DNA from: Lentisphaeria bacterium
GTDB lineage: Bacteria > Verrucomicrobiota > Lentisphaeria > Victivallales > Victivallaceae
Direction of reading: 5' to 3'
NCBI GenBank assembly: GCA_017508015.1
Contig: JAFVZS010000116.1
Coordinates: 1 to 43,331, forward strand
DNA length: 43,331 bases
The first letter of the stretch is position 1. Every line of letters starts with the position of its first letter. Positions 34,421 through 41,618 of the stretch are shown here, piece by piece. Both the position numbers and the translations under genes were made by a program. The notes under the pieces were generated by a model, which did not search any database, had not been told where the DNA came from, and was given only the letters and a program-made list of their open reading frames with translations.

Positions 34421-35833
34421 TTACAGCTTTTTAAGTTCCCATGCGCCGCCGGGAATATCTTTGATGGCATAACCAAGTTTGGTCAATTCATCGCGCAAAC
34501 GGTCGCTTTCAGCAAAGTTTTTCGCTTTGCGGGCCTCGGCACGGGCTTCAGCAAGAGCCGTAACTTCCGCCGGGATCGCCGCACTTTCACGCACCGCATC
34601 CACATCAAAACAGGCGATCACCCGGTCAAAATCACGGAATGCCGCCATGATCGCCTGCGCTCCGGCTTTGGTAAGTTTCTGTTCATCAGCCAGACGGTTG
34701 GCTCCACGCATAAGTTCAAATGCCGCCGCCAGAGCGGGGGCAATATTCAAATCGTCCGCCATCGCCGTGGCAAAAGCATTTTTGGTGCTGGAAATCAATT
34801 CATCAGCCTCTGCCCCGTCACCTTCGGCGGCAACGGTACGCAAACGGTCAAAAAGATCATCAAATTTGCCAAGTGTTTCTTTGGCCTGATTCAACGCATC
34901 CATGGTGAAATTCAATTTTTTACGGTAGTGTGCGCCGACCAGCACCCAACGGATCTCCCGCCCGGTATAACCCTTATTCTGCAAATCACGCAAAGTGTAG
35001 AAATTACCCAGTGATTTGGACATTTTTGTACCATCGACCATCAGGTGTTCGCAATGCAGCCAGTAATTGACCCATTTTTTACCGGTCGCGCTCTCACTCT
35101 GGGCAATTTCATCCTCATGATGCGGGAACATATTATCCACACCGCCGGTATGGATGTCAAAAGATTCGCCCAGATACTTCATCGACATCGCACTGCATTC
35201 GATATGCCACCCCGGTCGCCCCTTGCCCCAGGGACTTTCCCAGTACACATCACCGTCGGCTTCATCCCACGCTTTCCAAAGAGCGAAGTCGCCCACCGCA
35301 TCTTTGGCATATTCATCGGTGGATATCCGCACGCCGTCGCGCTGATTTTCCCGGTCGATACGGGCCAGCTTGCCGTAATCTCTGCACTTGTCGATGGAAA
35401 AATAGATGCACTTATCCTGCGCCTGATAAGCGAATCCTTTATCCATAAGCACCTGGATCAGTTTGATCATTTCCGGGATATGGTCCGTCGCCGCAGGATA
35501 AACTTCTGCCGGTTCGATGCGCAGCGTTTTGATATCCTCAAAAAAAGCCTGTTTGTATTTGGCGGTAAACTCCCGCAGCGGCAACTCCTCTTTGCGGGAA
35601 TCACGGATCGTCTTGTCATCCACATCGGTAAGGTTCATCACCTGTGTTACGGCAAAACCGAAATACTCCAGTGTACGCCGCAAAATATCCTCAAATACAT
35701 AGGCCCGGAAATTGCCGATATGAGCAAAATTGTAAACTGTCGGACCGCAAGTATACATTTTAGCACAGCCGGAAGTCAGCGGCTCAAAATTCATCTGACG
35801 GCGTTCAAGAGTGTTGAAAAAGCGCAAATCCAT
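34421..35833 (-). CDS. cysS: Cysteinyl-tRNA synthetase
   Basis: A 470-residue class I aminoacyl-tRNA synthetase that charges tRNA-Cys. The zinc ligand cysteine is in KMYTCGPTVYN (Cys29), the HIGH-type motif is AHIGNFRAYV (38-41), further zinc ligands are in WHIECSAMS and HHEDEIAQSE, and the KMSKS loop is GTKMSKSLGNF. The DALR-like helical C-terminal domain is complete. A GGAGA lies seven bases before the ATG. The promoter is at 35873-35901. The space to the divergent ABC gene (129 bases) is too small for a T-box leader. Confidence 0.97.
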   Translation of the reverse strand: MDLRFFNTLERRQMNFEPLTSGCAKMYTCGPTVYNFAHIGNFRAYVFEDILRRTLEYFGFAVTQVMNLTDVDDKTIRDSRKEELPLREFTAKYKQAFFEDIKTLRIEPAEVYPAATDHIPEMIKLIQVLMDKGFAYQAQDKCIYFSIDKCRDYGKLARIDRENQRDGVRISTDEYAKDAVGDFALWKAWDEADGDVYWESPWGKGRPGWHIECSAMSMKYLGESFDIHTGGVDNMFPHHEDEIAQSESATGKKWVNYWLHCEHLMVDGTKMSKSLGNFYTLRDLQNKGYTGREIRWVLVGAHYRKKLNFTMDALNQAKETLGKFDDLFDRLRTVAAEGDGAEADELISSTKNAFATAMADDLNIAPALAAAFELMRGANRLADEQKLTKAGAQAIMAAFRDFDRVIACFDVDAVRESAAIPAEVTALAEARAEARKAKNFAESDRLRDELTKLGYAIKDIPGGAWELKKL

Positions 35834-35872
35834 TTATCATTCTCCGATTATTGATTTCATGTATTGTCATAT

Positions 35873-35901
35873 AATGTAATCTGTCTGAGTGGATTTTTCA
35901 A
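35873..35901 (-). promoter_or_regulatory. Predicted cysS promoter
   Basis: On the minus strand TTGAAA (35896-35901), a 17-base spacer and TACATT (35873-35878), 39 bases before the cysS ATG. Its -35 box is one base from the -35 box of the divergent ABC-exporter promoter. Confidence 0.55.
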
Positions 35902-35902
35902 C

Positions 35903-35931
35903 TTGCAAAGCGCACATATCGGCTCTATATT
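35903..35931 (+). promoter_or_regulatory. Predicted ABC-exporter promoter
   Basis: TTGCAA (35903-35908), a 17-base spacer and TATATT (35926-35931), 31 bases before the ATG at 35963. Confidence 0.55.
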
Positions 35932-35962
35932 ATTATAAATACGTTTTTTTACAGGGAAATAT

Positions 35963-37624
35963 ATGAAATCATTTATCGATCAACTGCGTTGGCTCTTTGC
36001 TCCCAAAGACAAACGCAAATTTATTTTCATAACCTTTTTGATGACGGTTTCTGCGCTGATGGAACTGCTCGGCATCGGTATACTGCTGGGTGCCGCCGCC
36101 GTTTTCCTCTCGCCGCAAAGTGAGATCGGCCACCGTACATCACAGCTGCTTACCGTAATTTTTCCGGCGATTCCGGCACAGTACCATGTCGCACTGGCCA
36201 TTGCCGCCATCGGTATTCTGCTGGCGGCCAAGAATCTTTTCGCCGCCTTGATCATCTCGTGCCAATCCCGCTTCATCTTCACCAAACGCAACGAATTGGC
36301 CGAACGGCTCTACCGAACCTATTTGTATGCCGATTATGAAACCTTTGCTTCTCTGCCGCCGGATTACTGTTTCAGCAGTTTCACCCGCCTGAATGATGTG
36401 GGAAATCTCATTTTACTGCCCAGCATGCAAGTGCTGGCCGATGTAATGGTTATCGGTATTTTAACTCTGGCGGCCATATACCTCTACCCGGTAATCTCGC
36501 TTTCCGGTATCGGCTTTATGCTGCTTACCGCCCTTACCGTTTCAATCCTCTCGGAAAGGGCAAATAAAAAATGCGGCCGGCTGCTGCTCGACTATTCTCT
36601 GATCGAAAGTCGCATGCGTCAAGCCGGGATCAATGGCAAAAAAACTATTTCATGTGCCGCGAAATCAGAATTTTTCCTCAAAAATTTCGTCGCTTCACAA
36701 CAGAACCTCAATCGCATTTTCCGCAAACTTTACACCCTCGGCCAACTGCCGCGCCTTTCCCTTGAATCAGCCTCAATACTGCTGGCCAGCGGAGTTTTTG
36801 CCGGAATGGTGATTCTGGATATTCCCCGAAGTGATATCATGCTGACTTTCGCCGTGCTGACCGCCGTTATCGGCCGTATTCTGCCGGCCATCAGCCGCTG
36901 TCACTACAATTTGACCCTGATCCGTCAACATATTCCGCTGTTGGATTCCATCTGTCACGATCTGCGTACCATCCCCGTTGAATCTGCCGCCTCCGGCCCG
37001 GCAGCCGATGCCGGAAATGTGATCGAATTCAAAGAACTTACTTTCGCTTATCAGGGCGGAGAAAAGATATTTGATAAATTCGACCTGACCATCGAACCAA
37101 AAACTTCTCTGGCCATCGCCGGACGTTCCGGCCGGGGGAAAAGTACCCTCGTAGATCTGCTGCTGGGATTGCTCAAACCATCTTCCGGAACCGTCACCGC
37201 CGGAAATATCCCCATAAACAACGATCTTAATGCATGGAGAAAACAGATCGGCTTCGTGCCGCAAAATATCTTTCTTCTGGAAGGAAGCGTCGCTGAAAAT
37301 GTCGCTTTCGGAGAAGAAAATATCGACCTTGACAAAGTGAAAAATGCATTGCATCTTGCCGGTTTGAGCGACTTTGCCCCGGAATTTGAATTGACCGCTC
37401 AAGGCAACCTTTCCGGCGGTCAACGCCAGCGCATCGGCATCGCCCGCGCATTGTACCATAATGCCAAACTGCTGATTTTCGATGAAGCCACCAGCGCACT
37501 CGATGCCGAAACCGAAAACGCCTTCTGCGAAGTACTTCAGAAATTAAAAGGTAAAGTCACCCTGATCGTCATCTCCCACCGCGAATCAACCCTCAACGCC
37601 TGCGATCGGAAAATCGTTTTATAA
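35963..37624 (+). CDS. ABC exporter, fused permease-ATPase, PglK/MsbA-like
   Basis: A 553-residue half-transporter. The transmembrane domain (about 1-315) has five to six helices and an early stretch SALMELLGIGILLGAAAVF, reminiscent of lipid-linked oligosaccharide flippases such as PglK. The nucleotide-binding domain has Walker A AGRSGRGKSTLVDLLLGLL, a Q-loop (IGFVPQNIFLLEGSVAENVAFGE), the signature NLSGGQRQRIGIARAL, Walker B LLIFDEATSALD and the switch histidine VISHRES. The protein ends right after the H-loop (CDRKIVL), somewhat shorter than usual. The nearby GT2 and acyltransferase genes, on the other side of a repeat, suggest a link to surface glycan export, but they are on the opposite strand. 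AGGGA precedes the ATG. Confidence 0.85.
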   Translation: MKSFIDQLRWLFAPKDKRKFIFITFLMTVSALMELLGIGILLGAAAVFLSPQSEIGHRTSQLLTVIFPAIPAQYHVALAIAAIGILLAAKNLFAALIISCQSRFIFTKRNELAERLYRTYLYADYETFASLPPDYCFSSFTRLNDVGNLILLPSMQVLADVMVIGILTLAAIYLYPVISLSGIGFMLLTALTVSILSERANKKCGRLLLDYSLIESRMRQAGINGKKTISCAAKSEFFLKNFVASQQNLNRIFRKLYTLGQLPRLSLESASILLASGVFAGMVILDIPRSDIMLTFAVLTAVIGRILPAISRCHYNLTLIRQHIPLLDSICHDLRTIPVESAASGPAADAGNVIEFKELTFAYQGGEKIFDKFDLTIEPKTSLAIAGRSGRGKSTLVDLLLGLLKPSSGTVTAGNIPINNDLNAWRKQIGFVPQNIFLLEGSVAENVAFGEENIDLDKVKNALHLAGLSDFAPEFELTAQGNLSGGQRQRIGIARALYHNAKLLIFDEATSALDAETENAFCEVLQKLKGKVTLIVISHRESTLNACDRKIVL

Positions 37625-37966
37625 AACGGGATATTTTTGGGAGAGGGGAAAAACTTCTTTTCACGGGAAAAGGAAGTTTTTCCCCTCTCCCAAACCCTCT
37701 CCCCTTTTCAAGAAAAGCGAAATATTAATTTGAGCGACAGGATGATTCAAAAATTATTTATGTCATCAATCAACACAACCACCTCAACGAAGTTGAGCTG
37801 CTTCACGTTTTGCTTCAATGCAAAACTCTTCACATCTTCACTTACCGTTTCGCGGTAAACTTCACACCTCCCCCCTCTCCTCTTTTCAAGAAAAGCGGAA
37901 TATCGCACCGCTTCCGTTGTCGCAGCTTGAGCGGCAAAAGAACAGCCATTGAACTGACTGCGGAAT
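37625..37966. repeat. Composite hairpin-rich noncoding repeat, locus 2
   Basis: A 342-base gap between the convergent ABC exporter and GT2 genes. It contains the same modules as locus 1 in the same orientation: palindrome C (37636-37694), a truncated unit A (37695-37725) joined directly to unit D (37726-37773), unit B (37774-37868) and unit A (37873-37935). The match extends to a shared ACTGACTGC end (about 37953-37966; compare 33950-33963). Locus 2 looks like locus 1 with one A-B block removed, by a junction inside unit A. No gene is supported here. Confidence 0.85.
37636..37694. repeat. 59-base long palindrome, copy 2
   Basis: Identical base for base to 33407-33465: 22-base arms (37636-37657, 37673-37694) around a 15-base centre. 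It starts 11 bases after the stop of the ABC exporter, the same distance class as copy 1 after ung. Confidence 0.85.
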
Positions 37967-39073
37967 TCACGGTAAAAAGACTCTCTTTTTACCCCTTAAA
38001 ATGGTGTTTTTCATTCTGGCAAGCAAATTGCCCTGCTTTATAATCAGCAATAAATTCAACATCCAATAGGCATGATACCCTGTTTTTGCGCATCCCCATA
38101 CAGACATCAGTATTCCGAAGCACAGAAAAACTACTATAAAATAGTTCCGGAAATTCAGTTTGATACTGTAACGTATTCCTTCGTTTATATAGGTAAATAT
38201 ATCCTTAACTCTCAGGTTTTCAATAAAACGATCCGCATAAACAGGATAGAAATTTTTATTGATTCGCGATAATGCATCGACAGTTATATTAAATCTTAAT
38301 AATGTCACTCCGTGAAATTGGCAAATATTATTTTTTTTGATGAAATCATCAAGTTTATCAAAAATCAGAAAGAAATCAAGTAGTTTTTTATTGCCGATTT
38401 TGGTTTGTCTTCCTTCACGGTTCTGCCGGTAAAAATATCCATATTGTTCAATACAAACTATTTTTTTTGCAACAAGCAATGTCTGGGAGGAAAAAAGCAG
38501 ATCTTCCGCAATGTTGATATCAGTATCAAAATCAATATTATATTGCCGGAGCAATGCTGTACGATGAACCCGGCGCACAGTAATTGACGGCGAGTTTAAC
38601 ATAACATCCATAATTTTTGAACTGTCGCCATCGGCATCTTTTACCGCCTTTTCAAGCCGGCTTTCCTGATATCGTTCAATTAACTCATCATTGTAGTATA
38701 AAGAAAAACCGCACTGGACAATATCAGCATCTTCATGTTTTGCCGCATGATACAAATTACTGTAAAAATCTTTTTCTACAAAATCATCGCTGCCGCAAAA
38801 AGTAACATATTCGCCGGAAACAATATTCATACCGGCTTTTAATGCGGCACAAACCCCTTTATTGTTTTGACGGATCAAATGAATAAAACTGTAACGTTCT
38901 GCATAATCTCTGCATATCTCCTCTGAACCGTCACTTGAACCATCGTCAACCAGAATTAATTCCATATTTTCAATATTTTGGTTCAAAAGAGAATCCAAAC
39001 ATTTTTCCAGATATTCACAAGTGTTATACACCGGTACGATGATGGATAACTGCACTTTGTTATTCATTTTCAT
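37967..39073 (-). CDS. Family 2 glycosyltransferase
   Basis: A 368-residue GT-A fold glycosyltransferase. The N-terminal nucleotide-sugar domain starts QLSIIVPVYNTCEYLEKCLDSLL, has LVDDGSSDGSEEI (the DDGS motif) and the metal-binding DxD-type stretch CGSDDFVEKDFY. The second half is less conserved and ends with a hydrophobic stretch (about 320-345) and a basic tail, so it may be membrane-attached. It adds a sugar to a surface glycan; the sugar is unknown. ATG 39073 has AGGGG nine bases upstream and overlaps the acyltransferase end by 14 bases; ATG 39067 is an alternative. The region is visibly AT-richer than the flanks, consistent with acquired surface-polysaccharide genes. Confidence 0.85.
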   Translation of the reverse strand: MKMNNKVQLSIIVPVYNTCEYLEKCLDSLLNQNIENMELILVDDGSSDGSEEICRDYAERYSFIHLIRQNNKGVCAALKAGMNIVSGEYVTFCGSDDFVEKDFYSNLYHAAKHEDADIVQCGFSLYYNDELIERYQESRLEKAVKDADGDSSKIMDVMLNSPSITVRRVHRTALLRQYNIDFDTDINIAEDLLFSSQTLLVAKKIVCIEQYGYFYRQNREGRQTKIGNKKLLDFFLIFDKLDDFIKKNNICQFHGVTLLRFNITVDALSRINKNFYPVYADRFIENLRVKDIFTYINEGIRYSIKLNFRNYFIVVFLCFGILMSVWGCAKTGYHAYWMLNLLLIIKQGNLLARMKNTILRGKKRVFLP

Positions 39074-39689
39074 ATAAAACGACCCCTGCCTCAGACAGTT
39101 TATATTTTTTCCCATCAGCAGTTAAGGCAATGCCATTATCATCGAAAGACAGTTTTTCTCCATTACATCCGACATAACCATGAAATTTTGCCGGATTACC
39201 ATAAAACAATGAAAATGGTGGTACATTTCTTGTCACTACCGAACCGGCTCCAATCATCGAATATTCACCCAATTCGACTCCGCAAACAATGGTTGCATGA
39301 GCCCCGACAGAACACCCTTTTCGAACGAGTGTAGTATGCAATTCAAAATCTGCAACGAAAGCCCTCGGAAAAAGATCATTGGTAAATGTCATGTGAGGCC
39401 CTAAAAAAACGTCGTCTTCAAGCGTGACTCCACGATATACAGAAACTCCATTTTGAATTTTGCAACGGTTCCCGATACAGACTCCGATATCAATGTAAAC
39501 ATCTTTGCTGATAACGCATTCCCGGCCGACTTGACAATTCTCCCTTATTTGAGCATTATTCCAAATTCTGGTATCTTTTCCGACTGTTGCATTTTCAGAA
39601 ACTTCCGCAGTATGATGAATAAAAACATTATTTCTTTTATTCAATTTGGAAAGGATAAAATTCTGATCAACAAGCTTTTTTACTTTCAT
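39060..39689 (-). CDS. Left-handed beta-helix (hexapeptide) acyltransferase, WbpD/WlbB/FdtC-like
   Basis: A 209-residue protein made of hexapeptide repeats (about 22-160). The order is that of sugar N-acetyltransferases: VFIHHTAEVSENATVG, TRIWNNAQIRENCQVG, CKIQNGVSVYRGVTLEDDVFLGP, MTFTNDLFPRA, VRKGCSVGAHATIVCGVELGEYSMIGAGSVVTRNVPP, and YGNPAKFHGYVG. This matches enzymes that acetylate the 3-amino group of UDP- or dTDP-linked amino sugars. A short C-terminal extension (170-209) forms a small beta-rich end. It is followed by the GT2 gene with a 14-base overlap. A two-gene fragment of a surface-glycan locus is likely; the aminotransferase and other pathway genes are not in the window. Confidence 0.85.
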   Translation of the reverse strand: MKVKKLVDQNFILSKLNKRNNVFIHHTAEVSENATVGKDTRIWNNAQIRENCQVGRECVISKDVYIDIGVCIGNRCKIQNGVSVYRGVTLEDDVFLGPHMTFTNDLFPRAFVADFELHTTLVRKGCSVGAHATIVCGVELGEYSMIGAGSVVTRNVPPFSLFYGNPAKFHGYVGCNGEKLSFDDNGIALTADGKKYKLSEAGVVLYENE

Positions 39690-39704
39690 TCCTCAAGTCC
39701 CCAT

Positions 39705-39734
39705 GATATAAGATCAACAGGCATTCAAATTCAA
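39705..39734 (-). promoter_or_regulatory. Possible promoter of the acyltransferase-GT2 pair
   Basis: On the minus strand TTGAAT (39729-39734), an 18-base spacer and TATATC (39705-39710), 15 bases before the acyltransferase ATG, which implies a very short leader. Confidence 0.4.
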
Positions 39735-39771
39735 TTATTCTGTACAAACAGTTTTTTGATGTGAAAGCAAC

Positions 39772-39804
39772 AAAAAACGGACACCTGTGATCAAGTGTCC
39801 GTTT
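39772..39804 (-). terminator. Rho-independent terminator in the spacer upstream of the acyltransferase gene
   Basis: Perfect ten-base stem AAACGGACAC/GTGTCCGTTT (39795-39804 with 39775-39784) around a ten-base loop, followed on the minus strand by further T residues. It would stop any minus-strand transcript arising in the 39.8-40.3 kb spacer. Confidence 0.7.
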
Positions 39805-40051
39805 CATCTGCACAGCAAAATATCCCCGGAAAATAAACACAATCCGGGTATAAGAAAATATGCAGGAAAAAGTATATTTTTATCCTGTTTTTCCAATGTT
39901 TTCTGCTGACTTGTTCGTTTTGATGTGGCAGATCTGGAGCGGACACAAGTTTTCAGAATAATTTATTATTGGATCTTATCTGTTTTTATTTGTTTTTCAT
40001 CACTCCTGTTTCAAAAATAACGACACAAAAAAGGCGGCCATTCCGATGAAT

Positions 40052-40175
40052 GCCCGCTCCAAGCCTACCACAGCCAGCAAAACACATACTCCGAAATGAG
40101 CCGCCAAAAAATTGGCAACACAATCGAATATGTTTTGCTGACGTCGTTTTTTGAAGTGGTAGTTCTGGAGCGGAC
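40052..40175. repeat. Imperfect inverted repeat, part of a three-copy element
   Basis: The left arm 40052-40088 (CCGCTCCA, TACCAC, CAGCAAAACA) matches the reverse complement of 40131-40175 in three blocks of 8, 6 and 10 bases, with small differences between the blocks. The third copy is 39897-39945, in the orientation of the right arm. It could be the remains of a small mobile element or a structured RNA. Confidence 0.5.
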
Positions 40176-40293
40176 GCCTTATTTAATTTTACAGTTAGAA
40201 AGAATATTTATTGTAAATTACTGTTTGTAATATCGAAATTTACGCTCTCCTGAAGTTTCTGTTACAAGCAATTAATATAATATCCTTTTGTTA

Positions 40294-40358
40294 AAAAGCA
40301 AATCCCCGCAAGCATTTTTTTTGCTTACGGGGATATTTTTTACCGATTTCCGGTAAAA
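40294..40358 (-). terminator. Double hairpin terminator after the SorE-like dehydrogenase gene
   Basis: Directly after the stop codon, the minus strand has the hairpin TTTTACCG-N5-CGGTAAAA (40338-40358). Then comes a 13-base stem ATCCCCGTAAGCA/TGCTTGCGGGGAT (40322-40334 with 40302-40314, one G-U) around a run of A. This is followed by TTTGCTTTTT. The second stem is the likely intrinsic terminator. Confidence 0.75.
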
Positions 40359-41615
40359 TTATGCTCCGAAATGGGCCAGCAGAGCTTTTTCCGCTTCCGC
40401 ATTCCACAGCATATTGTGACGGGCCACGATTTCGGCCAATTCAGCGAAGAACGGGTCTGTTTTACCCTTTTCCGCAAAATCGGCGATCGCCGTCAACGGC
40501 ATATTGATGCCGGTATAGATCAGCTTTTTGCCGCCTTTGATCTTGGGCAGATTCAGCGTGGTTTCAATAACTGAATCCATGCCGCCGATGTGAGTGATCA
40601 TGCAAGCCGGATTGATCTTGCCCTGCTCCATCAGACTCAAGGCTTCTTTCATGTCATCGGTGTTGCCGCCGGAAGTACCAACGATGTGGGTGGAGGCATA
40701 GTGGACATTGTAGAAGTTGAATTCCGCTTTGAACTGGGGATCCAAGGGACCGGCAAAGAAGTTCAGACAGCCATCTTTGCCCAGAATCCTGTCACCTTGC
40801 TCAACGACCGGACGCACCGGAGCAAAGCACATGACATCATCGTAACCGGTGCCGCCGGAAATTTCCATCATTTTGGCCACCGGATCACCGCTGCCGGTAT
40901 TCAGATAGACCAATTCAACGCCGTTGGCTTTGGCATCTTCGACAGTATACAGACTCGCCGCACGGGCCAGACGGTCATCGTCAATATCCGTCACCACCAG
41001 CAATTTCGGACGGCGCGGACCGTGAATGGCATAATCCACCGCACCCAGCCCCATCGGGCCGACACCGGCGAGGATCGCCATTTTGCCGCCTTCGACAATA
41101 CCCATTTTGTGTTCATAGCAGCCGTTGGTCGTGTGATACTGCGCATGGAATGCACCGATAACACAGGAAACCGGTTCGGCAACTGAACCGTAGAAGAAAG
41201 CATCGCCGTTATAGGGCAGCAGACAACCGGTCAGCATCACTTCTTCCGGGATGATGATATAAGTTGCATCACCGCCGATGTACTGATAGCTGTAACCGGG
41301 AGCCACCAGCGAACCTTTGTAATTCATCGCCGGTTGAATGGCAAAACGCTGACCGGCTTTGAATTGATCCTGCCATTTGGCACCGACCTGAACGATCTCA
41401 CCGCAAAATTCATGACCGATAATGATCGGTTTTTCCGCCACATCATCCGGCACGCGTTTGTGAGCCGCACCCTGTTCGGCGGCTTTGAAACTGGACATAC
41501 AGATACTGTCGCTGGTGATTTTCGCAAGAATTTCGTTTTCGGTGATCTCCGGCAGATCGAAAGTTTCGAGCCGGAGATCTTCCTTGCCATAAAGTCTTAC
41601 AGCAGTAGTTTTCAT
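40359..41615 (-). CDS. Zinc-binding medium-chain dehydrogenase, L-sorbose-1-phosphate reductase (SorE)-like
   Basis: A 418-residue medium-chain dehydrogenase/reductase. The catalytic-domain region IIIGHEFCGEIVQVG holds the zinc-site His-Glu, YGSVAEPVSCVIGAF the next block, and GGKMAILAGVGPMGLGAVDYA the nucleotide-binding glycine motif. The start (TTAVRLYGKEDLRLETFDLPEI) and the C-terminal GCLNFFAGPLDPQF, HIVGTSGGNTDDM and GGKKLIYTGINMPLT closely recall the SorE group, from memory of that family. The classical four-cysteine structural zinc lobe is absent. The real substrate may be another ketose or polyol phosphate. It starts 3 bases after the E1 gene stop, so the two are one transcription unit. 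Confidence 0.8.
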   Translation of the reverse strand: MKTTAVRLYGKEDLRLETFDLPEITENEILAKITSDSICMSSFKAAEQGAAHKRVPDDVAEKPIIIGHEFCGEIVQVGAKWQDQFKAGQRFAIQPAMNYKGSLVAPGYSYQYIGGDATYIIIPEEVMLTGCLLPYNGDAFFYGSVAEPVSCVIGAFHAQYHTTNGCYEHKMGIVEGGKMAILAGVGPMGLGAVDYAIHGPRRPKLLVVTDIDDDRLARAASLYTVEDAKANGVELVYLNTGSGDPVAKMMEISGGTGYDDVMCFAPVRPVVEQGDRILGKDGCLNFFAGPLDPQFKAEFNFYNVHYASTHIVGTSGGNTDDMKEALSLMEQGKINPACMITHIGGMDSVIETTLNLPKIKGGKKLIYTGINMPLTAIADFAEKGKTDPFFAELAEIVARHNMLWNAEAEKALLAHFGA

Positions 41616-41618
41616 AAA

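Larger units (their letters stand above)
39690..40358. other. AT-rich 669-base spacer with terminators and an imperfect three-copy repeat
   Basis: No gene is supported between the acyltransferase and the SorE-like dehydrogenase, both on the minus strand. The spacer holds a terminator at each end (39772-39804, 40294-40358). Between them an element of about 45 bases occurs twice in direct orientation (39897-39945 and 40131-40175, both ending CTGGAGCGGAC) and once inverted (40052-40088). Minus-strand frames through this stretch are open for up to about 55 codons but have no start codon or ribosome-binding site near their beginning. Confidence 0.6.

Noticed and set aside
35834-35962. T-box leader for cysS.
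   Set aside because: The gap to the divergent gene is 129 bases and the predicted start site leaves a leader of only about 30 bases; no T-box sequence is seen.
39897-40175. Degenerate tRNA 3' ends (the CCGCTCCA...CCAC segment on the minus strand).
   Set aside because: No TTCGANNC T-loop, no cloverleaf-compatible sequence upstream, and the surrounding DNA is too AT-rich.
39970-40190. Minus-strand open frame of about 55 codons ending with a hydrophobic stretch before a stop near 40008.
   Set aside because: No start codon near its beginning (a stop lies just upstream), no ribosome-binding site, and it overlaps the inverted repeat.
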